Shown in pieces: positions 8,855 through 17,602 of a DNA stretch of 31,828 nt. The notes beneath the pieces are model-generated. The model saw only the letters and a program-made list of their open reading frames with translations. It did no database searches and was not told where the DNA came from. This DNA is from FEN-987 sp964598845 (lineage in GTDB: Archaea > Thermoproteota > Bathyarchaeia > 40CM-2-53-6). Position 1 is the stretch's first letter, and each line of letters opens with the position of its first letter. The position numbers and the translations under genes are program-made. The stretch covers positions 1 to 31,828 of the forward strand of contig CAZRDM010000024.1 of NCBI GenBank assembly GCA_964598845.1. Direction: 5' to 3'.

Positions 8855-8991
8855 GATTGAAATCGAACTCTGAGCTTAGCGCGCTTGCACAGTAACTTTC
8901 CTCTCCAAGCTACCGAATATGTCACATGTCTTCTCTACGTAGATGTCTCTCCCGTCACAATCTTGCTCCCCTTCTCAGCCGCCTTGAGCGA

Positions 8992-10038
8992 TCAGACGGG
9001 TGGCGACCGTTTACTTAGAAGCTTGTACCCGTAATGGTACGCTGCAATGCCTGTTATAGGGAGATCTAGCCACGAGGTAACTATTCTGGAAAGGAGTGCT
9101 GCAGATGCAGCAACGGCTACGGGAACTGCAAATAGAGACAGAGATGTTGTTATTGCCGCCTCGTAGATTCCAAGCATACCGGGAACCGCGATTGGCGTCA
9201 TTTGGATCATCTTTCCAATCGCCACAGTGATTACCACCACCCATGGAGAAACGCTGTACCCTAAGGCGAGAAGGACAACCACTAGAATCAAGACAGAACA
9301 CGCCCAATCCCCTAGACTTGCAATAAATGATATCAGAACATGACTTCTAGCCGATAACATCCGACGGAAACCCGTTTGATAGTCACCTAGGAATTGATCG
9401 GCCTTTCCATTCATGTTCGTCTCTTTCCGAATGAGTCTGACAAGGGGTTGTGCAACCTTGAGAGCTCGATCCAAGAGGGGCTGCAATCTTTTCGGATCCG
9501 TAGACAGATAGAACAGAACGATGAGACCGCCGATCGCGATTAATGGCATGACCGCTAGTTCTAGGATTGTAGATGTTGTCATCTCGTCGCTCAGAATTAG
9601 GGCGAGCATTGCTATCGCGGTGCTCGCGAGGAAGCCTATGACGTATAGGATTCGGTGCAGGATTACAGTTGCCGTTGATTCGCCTAGTTTCATGCTCGCT
9701 TCTTTCGATCCTAAAACACACCTCATAGCCTCTAAGAAAACGCCGCTGGGCATAATGTAACTCGCGAATATGCTGGCGAAAGTGATGCCTTGACATGTGA
9801 TGAAGGGCAACCTGTGACCTGCTGCTCGTATTAGCAGATACCACGCCGAAGCGTAGAACGTAAAGCCGAGGAGTTGAATACCCACCATTACGAGAACGAT
9901 AGCAGGATTAACCTGAAGTAGGGTCTTCCCAATCGCGTCAATTCCAATGACATAGATGAAGCCGATAAGAACCGCTACCCCGAATAGTAGGCTACCGATT
10001 CGCGTTAGGTTCGTTTTGCTGATACGCAGTTCCTCCAC
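8992..10038 (-). CDS. UPF0104 / lysylphosphatidylglycerol synthase-type flippase-like membrane protein
   Basis: This 348-residue integral membrane protein with about eight spans belongs to the UPF0104 family, related to the transmembrane half of lysyl-phosphatidylglycerol synthases and to archaeal AglD-type proteins. The signature pieces are present: SYIMPSGVFLEAMRC after the second pair of helices, ESTATVILHRILYVIGF, and TPIAVPGMLGIYEAAITT in the C-terminal third. Such proteins are linked to lipid or polyisoprenyl-phosphate translocation. The soluble synthetase domain is absent, so aminoacyl transfer is not expected. The start is GTG. It sits between tatA and sdhA, transcribed toward tatA, with no partner that would identify a substrate. 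Confidence 0.8.
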   Translation of the reverse strand: MEELRISKTNLTRIGSLLFGVAVLIGFIYVIGIDAIGKTLLQVNPAIVLVMVGIQLLGFTFYASAWYLLIRAAGHRLPFITCQGITFASIFASYIMPSGVFLEAMRCVLGSKEASMKLGESTATVILHRILYVIGFLASTAIAMLALILSDEMTTSTILELAVMPLIAIGGLIVLFYLSTDPKRLQPLLDRALKVAQPLVRLIRKETNMNGKADQFLGDYQTGFRRMLSARSHVLISFIASLGDWACSVLILVVVLLALGYSVSPWVVVITVAIGKMIQMTPIAVPGMLGIYEAAITTSLSLFAVPVAVAASAALLSRIVTSWLDLPITGIAAYHYGYKLLSKRSPPV

Positions 10039-10110
10039 TTGACTACGGTGCGTTTGAGAGAGGCGTCACCAATTTGCCAGTTGCCAATATCCCTTCGGTG
10101 CATGTTCATC

Positions 10111-10118
10111 CTTATATT
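10111..10118 (+). promoter_or_regulatory. TATA box of sdhAB
   Basis: CTTATATT predicts transcription from about 10140, giving a 30-nt leader before the sdhA ATG at 10170. A weak AAAGTGAG ribosome-binding sequence lies about 10 nt upstream of that ATG. Confidence 0.5.
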
Positions 10119-10169
10119 CATGGGATGTCGCCGATGCGAAGGCAATCGTCAATCTCAAAGTGAGCCTGC

Positions 10170-11885
10170 ATGACTGAAGTGCTGACGTACGATGTAGCTG
10201 TCGTCGGCTCCGGAATAGCTGGTCTCCGCGCTGCTATCGAGGCCGCGCGCGTATCGAAGGGTAAGTCCAGCATCGCGGTCATCACCAAGGTTCAGGCAAT
10301 GCGTTCACACTCAGTCTCCGCTGAAGGCGGCACGGCAGCAGTCCTATATCCAGACAAGGGGGACAGCTTTGAGTCGCATATTTACGACACAATCAAAGGC
10401 AGTGATTTCCTAGCGGATCAGGACGCCGTGGAGTTCTTCGTTGAAGCGATGCCTTCTGAGATCTATCTTCTTGAGCATTGGGGAATGCCTTGGTCAAGGA
10501 CGGAGGATGGGCGCATAGCGCAACGTAACTTTGGTGGCTACAGCTTCCCGAGAGCGACTTTTGCGGCTGACAGAGTAGGCTTCTTTGAGATGCAGACTCT
10601 CTACGACACGAGTCGCAAGTTTGATGACATTCACTTTTTCCAGGAATGGTATGTAACCTCACTCATCGTTGAACATGGGGTCTTCCGGGGCTTGACAGCG
10701 ATCGACATCAAGACCGGAGGCTTCCATCTCTTCAAAGCAAGAGCCGGCGTGATGGCAACTGGAGGAGCAGGTAGACTCTATAGGTTCGCGACATACGGGT
10801 ACTCGTCAACTCCCGATGGCCTCTCACTTGCGTACCGAGCGGGTGCTCCGATTGAGGATATGGAATTTGTGCAGTTTCATCCCACAGGCTTAATCCCGTC
10901 TGGAGTCCTCATTACGGAGGGAGCGCGGGGAGACGGTGCAGTTCTGGTCAACAGCAAAGGAGAGCGATTCATGAAGAAATACGCGCCTGAGAAATTGGAC
11001 TTGGCATCTCGTGATGTTGTTTCTCGTGCGATGATCACGGAGATTCAAGAGGGGCGTGGGTTCAAAGATCCAGTCAGCGAAATGGAACATTTGCTCCTCG
11101 ACCTTCGCCATCTTGGCGCAGAGAAGATCAAGGAGCGGCTCTCCGGAATCCGGGAGATTGCAATCAAATTCAAGGGTATCGACCCTATACACGAACCGTT
11201 GCCGGTACGCCCTGTGTGTCACTACACTATGGGCGGCATCAGGACGAACATGAAAGCTGAGACACCCATCATAGGGCTGTGGGCCGCGGGTGAAGCTGCC
11301 TGTCTAAGTATTAATGGAGCCAACCGCCTTGGTGCAAACTCAACGGGCGAATGCCTAGTCTTCGGTGCTCAAGCTGGAGCTGGCGCAGCTCAATATGCCC
11401 TTGAACAACTAGCACACAACATGAACATGCAGGCGGTTCATCAAGAGGAGAAAAGGCTCTTCGACGAGGTCTTCCATGGAAAGGGAACGGAAAACCCCTA
11501 TGAAGTTCACACGCAAATTCAGGAAATAATGGACAAGTGCGCGTATGTCTATCGAACGGGCGAAGGTTTGGAAGCTGGTCTGAGGGAGCTTCGCGGATTA
11601 CGCAATAGGGCCTACCGTCATGTGGACGATCAAGCCAAGGAATACAACACTAACTTCGTAAATGTCTTGGAACTGGAAGCGATGTTTCACATAGCCGAAA
11701 TCGTCCTAGCAGGCGGTTTTGCTAGAACAGAATCGAGAGGTGCCCACTCTAGGCTGGACTATCCGAGAAGGGATGATGAGAACTGGCTCAGACATACGTT
11801 GGCATATTACTCACCTGATGGGCCGCGCTTCGATTACGCGCCCGTAACGATTACTAGGTACACACCGACTGAACGTCGTTACTGA
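10170..11885 (+). CDS. sdhA: Succinate dehydrogenase / fumarate reductase flavoprotein subunit
   Basis: This 571-residue FAD subunit interconverts succinate and fumarate. The Rossmann FAD motif VVGSGIAGLRAAIEA begins at residue 11. RSHSVSAEGG holds His47, the position of covalent FAD attachment in SdhA enzymes. Active-site residues line up: His237 in QFHPTG, the TEGARGDG loop, Arg286 in RDVVSRAM, His351 in HYTMGG and Arg386 in GANRLGANS. The length is normal. sdhB begins 53 nt after the stop. Direction of catalysis cannot be told from sequence. No membrane-anchor genes lie nearby, so coupling to the quinone pool would need subunits encoded elsewhere. Confidence 0.95.
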   Translation: MTEVLTYDVAVVGSGIAGLRAAIEAARVSKGKSSIAVITKVQAMRSHSVSAEGGTAAVLYPDKGDSFESHIYDTIKGSDFLADQDAVEFFVEAMPSEIYLLEHWGMPWSRTEDGRIAQRNFGGYSFPRATFAADRVGFFEMQTLYDTSRKFDDIHFFQEWYVTSLIVEHGVFRGLTAIDIKTGGFHLFKARAGVMATGGAGRLYRFATYGYSSTPDGLSLAYRAGAPIEDMEFVQFHPTGLIPSGVLITEGARGDGAVLVNSKGERFMKKYAPEKLDLASRDVVSRAMITEIQEGRGFKDPVSEMEHLLLDLRHLGAEKIKERLSGIREIAIKFKGIDPIHEPLPVRPVCHYTMGGIRTNMKAETPIIGLWAAGEAACLSINGANRLGANSTGECLVFGAQAGAGAAQYALEQLAHNMNMQAVHQEEKRLFDEVFHGKGTENPYEVHTQIQEIMDKCAYVYRTGEGLEAGLRELRGLRNRAYRHVDDQAKEYNTNFVNVLELEAMFHIAEIVLAGGFARTESRGAHSRLDYPRRDDENWLRHTLAYYSPDGPRFDYAPVTITRYTPTERRY

Positions 11886-11938
11886 ATCGGTGGAGAGAAA
11901 CGCAGACCATTCAAGAAACAGGGCTTTCCACGAAAACG

Positions 11939-12688
11939 GTGACTGTCAAGGTTCTGCGGGTCAACCCAGCGCGAAATGTTCCCCGTCACTACCAAACGTT
12001 TCAGATTCCATTCGAACCGGGCATGACTGTACTGAGTAGCCTGCTGTACGCCAAAGAGAGATTTGATCACTCAATTGCGATCAGGTTCTCTTGCAGGATG
12101 GCAGCATGCGGTTCCTGCGGAATGAAGATCAATGGTGTGCCTAAGTTGGCCTGCTATACGCAGGTTACCGAATTTGATGAGAAACCGATAACTGTCGAGC
12201 CCTTGGACCATTACCCGATTGTACGTGACCTAGTTACTGATTTTGATGATTTCTTTTCGAAGCATGGATCGATACATCCATACATGATCAGACGGGACGA
12301 AACCGAGCAGGAAACCTCGGCGTCAGAATATGTTCAGAGCCCCCGTGAACTCGAGGACTTCCTGCAATTCTCTTATTGTATAAAGTGCGGGCTCTGCAAT
12401 GCGGCCTGCCCGACGTTTACGAATGACCGGAACTTCATCGGACCACAAGCTCTTGGACAAGCCTATAGATACGTTGCGGATTCACGCGATGAAGGAGCCT
12501 TGCAGAGAATTCGGGTCATCGATAGTGAACATGGGATCTGGCGATGCCATTTCGCAGGGTCATGTACTTTTGTATGTCCGAAGGGTGTCGACCCGGCTCT
12601 CGCCATTCAGAAACTCAGAAGACTTACAATTTTCCCCTCATTCATGAAGAAGAAAGGCGCACCGCTCTTAGTCAAGCACACAGCCTGA
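11939..12688 (+). CDS. sdhB: Succinate dehydrogenase / fumarate reductase iron-sulfur subunit
   Basis: This 249-residue electron-transfer subunit carries three clusters. The [2Fe-2S] ferredoxin domain has Cys52, Cys57, Cys60 and Cys72 in SCRMAACGSCGMKI and PKLAC. The C-terminal helical domain has a [4Fe-4S] set (Cys147, 150, 153, 157 in CIKCGLCNAACP) and Cys203, Cys209, Cys213 in CHFAGSCTFVCP for a [3Fe-4S] or third cluster. The order is that of classical SdhB rather than the Cys-rich TfrB type. The start is GTG, 53 nt after sdhA. The next gene is on the opposite strand, so the operon ends here without sdhC or sdhD. Confidence 0.94.
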   Translation: MTVKVLRVNPARNVPRHYQTFQIPFEPGMTVLSSLLYAKERFDHSIAIRFSCRMAACGSCGMKINGVPKLACYTQVTEFDEKPITVEPLDHYPIVRDLVTDFDDFFSKHGSIHPYMIRRDETEQETSASEYVQSPRELEDFLQFSYCIKCGLCNAACPTFTNDRNFIGPQALGQAYRYVADSRDEGALQRIRVIDSEHGIWRCHFAGSCTFVCPKGVDPALAIQKLRRLTIFPSFMKKKGAPLLVKHTA

Positions 12689-12773
12689 GTCTGGATGCGC
12701 CATTTTATGGCAGAGAGATCGATAACGTATCCTCAGGGGGAGAGATCTGGTCCTTCTGTGAACAATGCGGTGC

Positions 12774-13058
12774 TTATGTTAACGTAGCTTTCTGGGGTGA
12801 TTGATTCGAACGTGAATCACAGAACCTCTGCCACTTCAAACGTTGGCCGTCTCTATGCACTTTCAAGTAGAGAGACATAGCGCTTCTGATCCATTCGTCT
12901 GGTCTGTAGACTACAGCTGTGATGCGACATTTTTCGCAGCGCCACTTTACTTTATCGGGATACAATGAGGAGCTAGCCAAGAAGAAGTTATCATGCTGAC
13001 ATTTTGTGCAAATCCAACGCAGAACTCTCCCATCGGATGAAATGACAAAATTTTCCAT
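12774..13058 (-). CDS. Small zinc-binding protein of unknown function
   Basis: This 94-residue protein is not recognised. It has two CxxC pairs, WICTKCQHDN (residues 16-22) and WRCEKCR (about 39-45), spaced as in a rubredoxin-like or treble-clef zinc knuckle. A basic, tryptophan-containing C-terminal half follows (DGQRLKWQRFCDSRSNQ). The ATG at 13058 lies about 25-30 nt from a TATA box at 13080-13090, so the message should be nearly leaderless. It converges on sdhB and diverges from the propeller gene. A nucleic-acid-binding role is possible but only inferred from the basic zinc fold. Confidence 0.6.
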   Translation of the reverse strand: MENFVISSDGRVLRWICTKCQHDNFFLASSSLYPDKVKWRCEKCRITAVVYRPDEWIRSAMSLYLKVHRDGQRLKWQRFCDSRSNQSPQKATLT

Positions 13059-13079
13059 AAAGTCACCTGTAAAAAACTG

Positions 13080-13090
13080 AGTATCTTTAA
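13080..13090 (-). promoter_or_regulatory. TATA element in the divergent 13.06-13.11 kb intergenic gap
   Basis: The minus strand reads CTTAAAGATAC, well placed (about 26 nt) for leaderless transcription of the small zinc protein. The plus strand reads TATCTTTAA, but its start site would fall at about 13112, inside the propeller gene, so the minus orientation is preferred. Confidence 0.4.
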
Positions 13091-13108
13091 GGAAGAGTCG
13101 AGCAAGAT

Positions 13109-13723
13109 GTGGGGACCGTTCTGAAAGTAATACTCAAAAGCTCGCTGGAATCCATGGAGCAGGTCGTTATATCATCTGGGCTCACTGACTCTTTCAATCC
13201 TTCTCTAGCTATTGACACTGAGGACAATGTGCATGTCGTTTGGGACAAAGGTGAAGCGAACCGCACTCAAATCTATTACGCAGTATACGGCAATGGGGTC
13301 TGGTCGCAGCAGACTCCACTGACCTCGGGTGAGACGGCTGCGGAAAATCCATCCGTAACTGTAGCCAGCGTGGGAACGGTTTACGTTCTATATGACAAGA
13401 ATGATGGGCAGATCTACATGATCGAATATTCTAATGGCTGGTCACGAGAGAAGAAACTAACGGCGTCAGGTGAGAACACCTATCCCAGTGTCCGCTGGAG
13501 CTTCAGCAACAATCCGCTAAATGGACTTGGCGGACGGATCGACTATCTTTGGACATCGAGAGAGCGAGATCAGATTAGTGTGCGATACGGCAATATCCTA
13601 ATACATCGTGGTCATGTCGAGAAAGCTGGGAGTCCTTTGACCTTGCTTGGTCTCGCAATCGCCGGGGTCGCCGTAGCGGCAGCATTATCTTTGATACTCT
13701 TACATCGTAAGCGCTCGACATGA
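13109..13723 (+). CDS. Beta-propeller-like protein with C-terminal membrane anchor
   Basis: This 204-residue protein is not assignable to a named family. About two and a half blade-like repeats are visible: SFNPSLAIDTEDNVHVVWDK, then NPSVTVASVGTVYVLYDK, then YPSVRWSF, each followed by a Y-Y or I-Y strand and a GW/VW turn (NGVWSQQ, NGWSREK). They resemble BNR/Asp-box or related sialidase-type propeller repeats. A single span (LTLLGLAIAGVAVAAALSLI) near residues 176-197 ends in the basic tail HRKRST, a stop-transfer arrangement that would put the repeats outside the cell. No signal peptide is present at the GTG start (13109) or at the ATG at 13154. The number of blades is too small for a closed propeller, so the gene may be 5'-truncated. 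Confidence 0.55.
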   Translation: MGTVLKVILKSSLESMEQVVISSGLTDSFNPSLAIDTEDNVHVVWDKGEANRTQIYYAVYGNGVWSQQTPLTSGETAAENPSVTVASVGTVYVLYDKNDGQIYMIEYSNGWSREKKLTASGENTYPSVRWSFSNNPLNGLGGRIDYLWTSRERDQISVRYGNILIHRGHVEKAGSPLTLLGLAIAGVAVAAALSLILLHRKRST

Positions 13724-13747
13724 ACGAAACGTCGGAGTTCATCAAGT

Positions 13748-15511
13748 TTGGCGGGAATCGACAAATACGAGCTTCTATCGGACCTAGCTAAGCGTCGAGG
13801 TTTCTTTTGGCCCTCTTTTGAGATCTATGGTGGGGTTAGCGGGTACATAGATCTCGGGCCCTTAGGTTCAAAGCTGAAGCGTAACTTGGAGGAGCGATGG
13901 CTGAAGTTCTTCGTACATAGGCACGGGTTCGTGACGATAACAAGCCCCGTCATAAACCCGGAGAAGATATTCATCGCCTCGGGACATATTGAGCACTTCA
14001 AGGATCTGATTGTGAGTTGCAGGAACTGCAACAGGCACTTTAGAGCAGACCAAGTCATCACTGAAGCAATGCCTGGACGTGCTGACATTGCCACCGAGGC
14101 CATGACTGCGAAGGAGATTGACCAATTCGTAGAGGAGAATCATATTCGCTGTCCCGAATGTGGCGGCTCCCTAACTCAATCAGAGCACTTCTCGACCATG
14201 TTCAGAACAAACATCGGCCCATATGGCGATTTGCTTGGGTATGGAAGACCAGAAGCGGCTCAGGGGATCTTTGTCGACTTCAAGCGTGTTTATGAGGTCT
14301 GTCGAGAGAGATTACCAATCGGCATTGCTCAGATTGGCACGGTAATGCGGAATGAAATTTCGCCGAGGCAGGGTCCAATCCGACTCCGAGAATTCACCAT
14401 AATGGAGTTGGAGTTCTTCTTCGATCCCGACGAGCCGGGATGCGAATTCATGGAACGAGTCGGGAATGTCGAATTGCCGCTACTACTGGGAGAGGAGCGA
14501 GAGCGAGGTAGTTCAAAGATAATCCGACTGTTGGCACCGGAGGCAGCAGCGCGAGGCTATGTTCGGAATGAATGGTCGGCCTATTTCATGGCCGTGTCAG
14601 TCGAATTCGCCAACTCTCTTGGAATCCCGTTTGAGAAACAGCGTTTTGAGGAAAAACTGGTAACTGAGCGTTCACACTATTCAACCCAAACTTTTGACCA
14701 TCAAGTCTGGTTGGACCGATGGGGCTGGGTAGAGATTGCTGGACATGCCTATCGAACGAATTTCGATCTCTCCGCCCACATCAAATATTCTGGTGTTGAC
14801 CTATCCATTTTCAAACCATACCCCACCCCTGTAGAGAAGAAAGTCACAGTCGTCATACCCAATGAAACAGCATTGGGCCCGCTCCTCCGCGAAAAGACTC
14901 AGAGCGTCGTCGAGTCCTTGGTTTCTGCCAAGCCAGAAGAGATAAGGAAGGCCTTCGCTGAGTCTGGGTACTTTGAGGTCCAAGGCTTCAGGGTCCTTCC
15001 GTCACACGTTCGCTTCGAGGAACGTCATGTGCGTGAGACAGGCAAACGAGTTGTTCCTCATGTCGTTGAGCCGAGTTTCGGAGCTGAGCGAATAGCATAT
15101 GCGACGTTGGAACATGCCTACACACGGGTCAGTGATAGAGTTGTCCTTAGACTGCCGATTGATCTAGCCCCCGTACAAATGATGGTATTTCCTCTCATGA
15201 CCAAGGATGGTCTAGCGGAAGTTGCGTCAGATGTGGCAAGTTTCCTTTTGGAACAAGATTTCGATGTCGAATACGATGCCTCGGGGACCATTGGGAGGCG
15301 GTATGCACGTGCCGACGAGATTGGTGTGCCCATATCGATTACCGTGGACTACCAGAGCCTCAAGGACGGAACAGTCACGCTGAGGGACAGGGATACATGG
15401 AGGCAGGTCAGGAATGAATGGAGAAACATTCCTGACTTGATGCGAGGATTTCTGCGGGGTAAACTAGCTTTCTCCGAGCTTGGCAAATCTGTGGAAGTAG
15501 CCTACGAATAG
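13748..15511 (+). CDS. glyS: Glycyl-tRNA synthetase (archaeal/eukaryotic alpha2 type)
   Basis: This 587-residue class II synthetase charges tRNA-Gly. The N-terminus has the GlyRS signature GGVSGYIDLGPLGSKLKRN. An inserted zinc module follows (CRNCNRHFRAD and CPECGG). The catalytic core has RPEAAQGIFVDF (usually RPETAQGIF), motif 2 in VMRNEISPRQGPIRLREF, and motif 3 in EPSFGAERI. The C-terminal anticodon-binding domain begins about residue 470 (APVQMMVFPL) and contains YARADEIGVP. The start is TTG at 13748, 24 nt after the propeller gene, and gives the standard N-terminus. The Thr-to-Ala change in the RPE(T)AQG motif is conservative. Confidence 0.95.
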   Translation: MAGIDKYELLSDLAKRRGFFWPSFEIYGGVSGYIDLGPLGSKLKRNLEERWLKFFVHRHGFVTITSPVINPEKIFIASGHIEHFKDLIVSCRNCNRHFRADQVITEAMPGRADIATEAMTAKEIDQFVEENHIRCPECGGSLTQSEHFSTMFRTNIGPYGDLLGYGRPEAAQGIFVDFKRVYEVCRERLPIGIAQIGTVMRNEISPRQGPIRLREFTIMELEFFFDPDEPGCEFMERVGNVELPLLLGEERERGSSKIIRLLAPEAAARGYVRNEWSAYFMAVSVEFANSLGIPFEKQRFEEKLVTERSHYSTQTFDHQVWLDRWGWVEIAGHAYRTNFDLSAHIKYSGVDLSIFKPYPTPVEKKVTVVIPNETALGPLLREKTQSVVESLVSAKPEEIRKAFAESGYFEVQGFRVLPSHVRFEERHVRETGKRVVPHVVEPSFGAERIAYATLEHAYTRVSDRVVLRLPIDLAPVQMMVFPLMTKDGLAEVASDVASFLLEQDFDVEYDASGTIGRRYARADEIGVPISITVDYQSLKDGTVTLRDRDTWRQVRNEWRNIPDLMRGFLRGKLAFSELGKSVEVAYE

Positions 15512-15552
15512 TACAAACGAAGCGATTGTCCGTTTTGCGTAAACTGGGCTAT

Positions 15553-15560
15553 GATTTAAG
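15553..15560 (+). promoter_or_regulatory. TATA box of the DUF47-endA pair
   Basis: GATTTAAG predicts transcription from about 15582, leaving a leader of roughly 10 nt before the ATG at 15593. Confidence 0.45.
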
Positions 15561-15592
15561 TTCGGAATCATGCTAACTAGGGGCTTGCAAGC

Positions 15593-16267
15593 ATGGGGGC
15601 AGGGCTGCTGACCTTCCCGATCGAAACGGAAGCCAACATACGGCGTAGAATGTTGGACCTCTGCCAAGTCCATGCGAGGAACGTCGTAGAGATAACGCGC
15701 CAAGTGGTAGTCCTCTTGGACAATGTTGCTGAGAGAAAGCCGAAATTCGCGAAGGAGAACTACGCCAATATCTTGAAAGCACTTGAGGAAAACGAGAAGA
15801 ACAAGGCTACTTTCCTTAGCGAAGTGGCTTCCGTAGGCAGTCTCCTGATCAGCCGAGAGGATTTCCTTCGCCTCCTCTTTCGGCTTGGCGAAGTTGCAGA
15901 ATATTGTGAAGCCATGGGATACAGACTCATGGGAGTCATCGAACTGAAATGGAAGCTAGATACTAAGAAACTCCAAGCCATATCCCACTTGATGAGCTCG
16001 GTTCTAAGAGAAATCTCAAAAGTCAGGGAGACGCTGCATTCGCTATCTTTCGATGCCGACAAAGCGATTGAAACCGCCAGAGCCGTGGAAGATCTGGAAC
16101 GCCAAATAGATTCCGAGTCGAGGAAGCTTGATATGGAGCTGATCTCGAGCAAGATGCCTCTTCAAACCTTATTGTTTCTCCGAGACCTCGTTGAGAGAGC
16201 AGAGAGGATTGCGGACATTGGCGTAGATGTCGCCGACCACATCCGTGTGCTTGCTCTGACTTCTTAG
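15593..16267 (+). CDS. DUF47 / PhoU-like protein
   Basis: This 224-residue all-helical protein matches the DUF47 (TIGR00153, YkaA-like) family, distantly related to PhoU and often found beside inorganic phosphate transporters of the PiT type. Heptad-rich segments run almost throughout. Metal-binding-type acidic residues recur in RLGEVAEYCEAMGYRLMGV and RDLVERAERIADIGVDVADH, the two places where PhoU-like proteins bind metal. No phosphate transporter is in the window, so a phosphate role is family inference only. endA starts 6 nt after the stop and is probably co-transcribed. Confidence 0.8.
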   Translation: MGAGLLTFPIETEANIRRRMLDLCQVHARNVVEITRQVVVLLDNVAERKPKFAKENYANILKALEENEKNKATFLSEVASVGSLLISREDFLRLLFRLGEVAEYCEAMGYRLMGVIELKWKLDTKKLQAISHLMSSVLREISKVRETLHSLSFDADKAIETARAVEDLERQIDSESRKLDMELISSKMPLQTLLFLRDLVERAERIADIGVDVADHIRVLALTS

Positions 16268-16273
16268 AGAGGT

Positions 16274-16834
16274 ATGAGATTGAAGAAACGCTCTACCGCT
16301 GAACTAATCGGAACTAGGCTCATCGTATGGGACTATCAAGACGGAATGAGCCTGTATAGACTGGGGTTCTTTGGAAAACCAGTCGGGATCCCCAAACCAA
16401 AACCCGATCAGGAGTTCAAGGCCCCACTGATGCTCGATCTTATGGAGGGACTATATCTCCTTGACAGGAATCTCATCAAAGTCATCGATTCCCAGACTTC
16501 AAAGCGTGTGTGCCGCTCAAAGCTGCTCCGTCTAGCTAACAGAAGCTACAAGGAGTTTGACCTCGGTTATCAGGCGTATGAGAACCTAAGGAACAAAGGA
16601 CTGATCGTTACACCGGGGATCAGGTTTGGTTCCGATTTTGCGATATATGAACATGGCCCGGGTATCGATCACGCGCCCTTTATCGTTACCGTAAAGCAAG
16701 AGAAGGAGACGATGGGCCCCTTCGACGTGGTCTTAGCGGGCCGACTCGCGACAACAGTACGGAAGCAGTTCACGATCGCGGTACCTAGAGGGAAGAAGGT
16801 GGATTATTTGGTCTTCAGATGGTTCAAGGCATAG
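16274..16834 (+). CDS. endA: tRNA-intron splicing endonuclease
   Basis: This 186-residue archaeal splicing endonuclease cuts the bulge-helix-bulge at pre-tRNA exon-intron borders. The catalytic triad is visible in the C-terminal domain: Tyr125 in SDFAIYEHGPG, His133 in IDHAPFIV, and Lys164 in TTVRKQF. The conserved VDYLVFRW end places the last beta strand. The size fits the homotetrameric alpha4 class or the catalytic subunit of the (alpha-beta)2 class found in many TACK archaea; no structural subunit gene is here. It is probably transcribed with the DUF47 gene. Confidence 0.9.
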   Translation: MRLKKRSTAELIGTRLIVWDYQDGMSLYRLGFFGKPVGIPKPKPDQEFKAPLMLDLMEGLYLLDRNLIKVIDSQTSKRVCRSKLLRLANRSYKEFDLGYQAYENLRNKGLIVTPGIRFGSDFAIYEHGPGIDHAPFIVTVKQEKETMGPFDVVLAGRLATTVRKQFTIAVPRGKKVDYLVFRWFKA

Positions 16835-17016
16835 GCAGAGAAGACCGCCCATCTTGTCGAATTCGTGTGACCATTCGAGTCGGATTTCCTGTCCTGAATA
16901 AGACCTAAGCGCCTCTTCGCGATCTCATTGCTCTCACTCAAACTAACTGCGATTCCTTACGATCTAGTAGAGCGAAAAAGCCCATATTTCTGGTATTCAA
17001 TGTTTTTCTGATCCGA

Positions 17017-17526
17017 ATGTACAGAGGTTTGGTTGTTTCAGGTGCAATCTTGGGAATCTTTGGAGTCTTCCTAGTATTCACAGACCTCTACGTGCCAATT
17101 GGAGTCTCAGTGTTCGGTCTCCCCATCACTGTTGCCGGCAACATCATGTTCCTGCTAGGTTTCTTGCGGGGCGAACCGATGCCAGTCGAAACCTCGCCTA
17201 GCTTGAAGTTCTGCTGGTACTGCACGGAAAAAATTCCCGAAGACTTGGCCGAGTGCCCCAGCTGCAGCCTTCCTCAACATGACCGATTAGGAGAGTACTT
17301 GCTGGACAATACGGCACCCACTTGGAAGCGGGTTAACGTATTTCTCTCTCTTTGGCGCCATACTGCTGTCGAGATTGCGTTTCGTTCGATTGTTGCGGCA
17401 GTTGCATGTGGGCGTGTCCCTCCATTATCTTCGGGTTCCGGCCTGCTCACCCACAGCCCCTCCTCAAACATTAATCACACTCCCCCTGTAAAAGCGTCCA
17501 TTGAACATAGTTCTGGTCACAAGTAA
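17017..17526 (+). CDS. Membrane protein with cytosolic zinc ribbon, unknown function
   Basis: This 169-residue protein starts with two membrane spans (LVVSGAILGIFGVFLVFTDL and VFGLPITVAGNIMFLLGFL). A zinc ribbon follows: CWYCTEKIPEDLAECPSC, residues about 67-88. The segment after about residue 105 has a different character and ends in a Ser/His/Pro-rich tail. An alternative frame over the same DNA (from about 17329) reads a hydrophobic stretch including YFSLFGAILLSRL, so a frameshift is possible. The ATG at 17017 is about 30 nt from a weak CATATTTC element, suggesting a leaderless message. The layout of paired spans plus a CxxC-CxxC ribbon is common in archaeal proteins of unknown function. 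Confidence 0.55.
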   Translation: MYRGLVVSGAILGIFGVFLVFTDLYVPIGVSVFGLPITVAGNIMFLLGFLRGEPMPVETSPSLKFCWYCTEKIPEDLAECPSCSLPQHDRLGEYLLDNTAPTWKRVNVFLSLWRHTAVEIAFRSIVAAVACGRVPPLSSGSGLLTHSPSSNINHTPPVKASIEHSSGHK

Positions 17527-17602
17527 GGATGGATGAAAGTTACGAACGAAGATAGACGACACACTCTGCCTCATAGACACTGAAGCGTTAGGAGAGCAGG
17601 GT

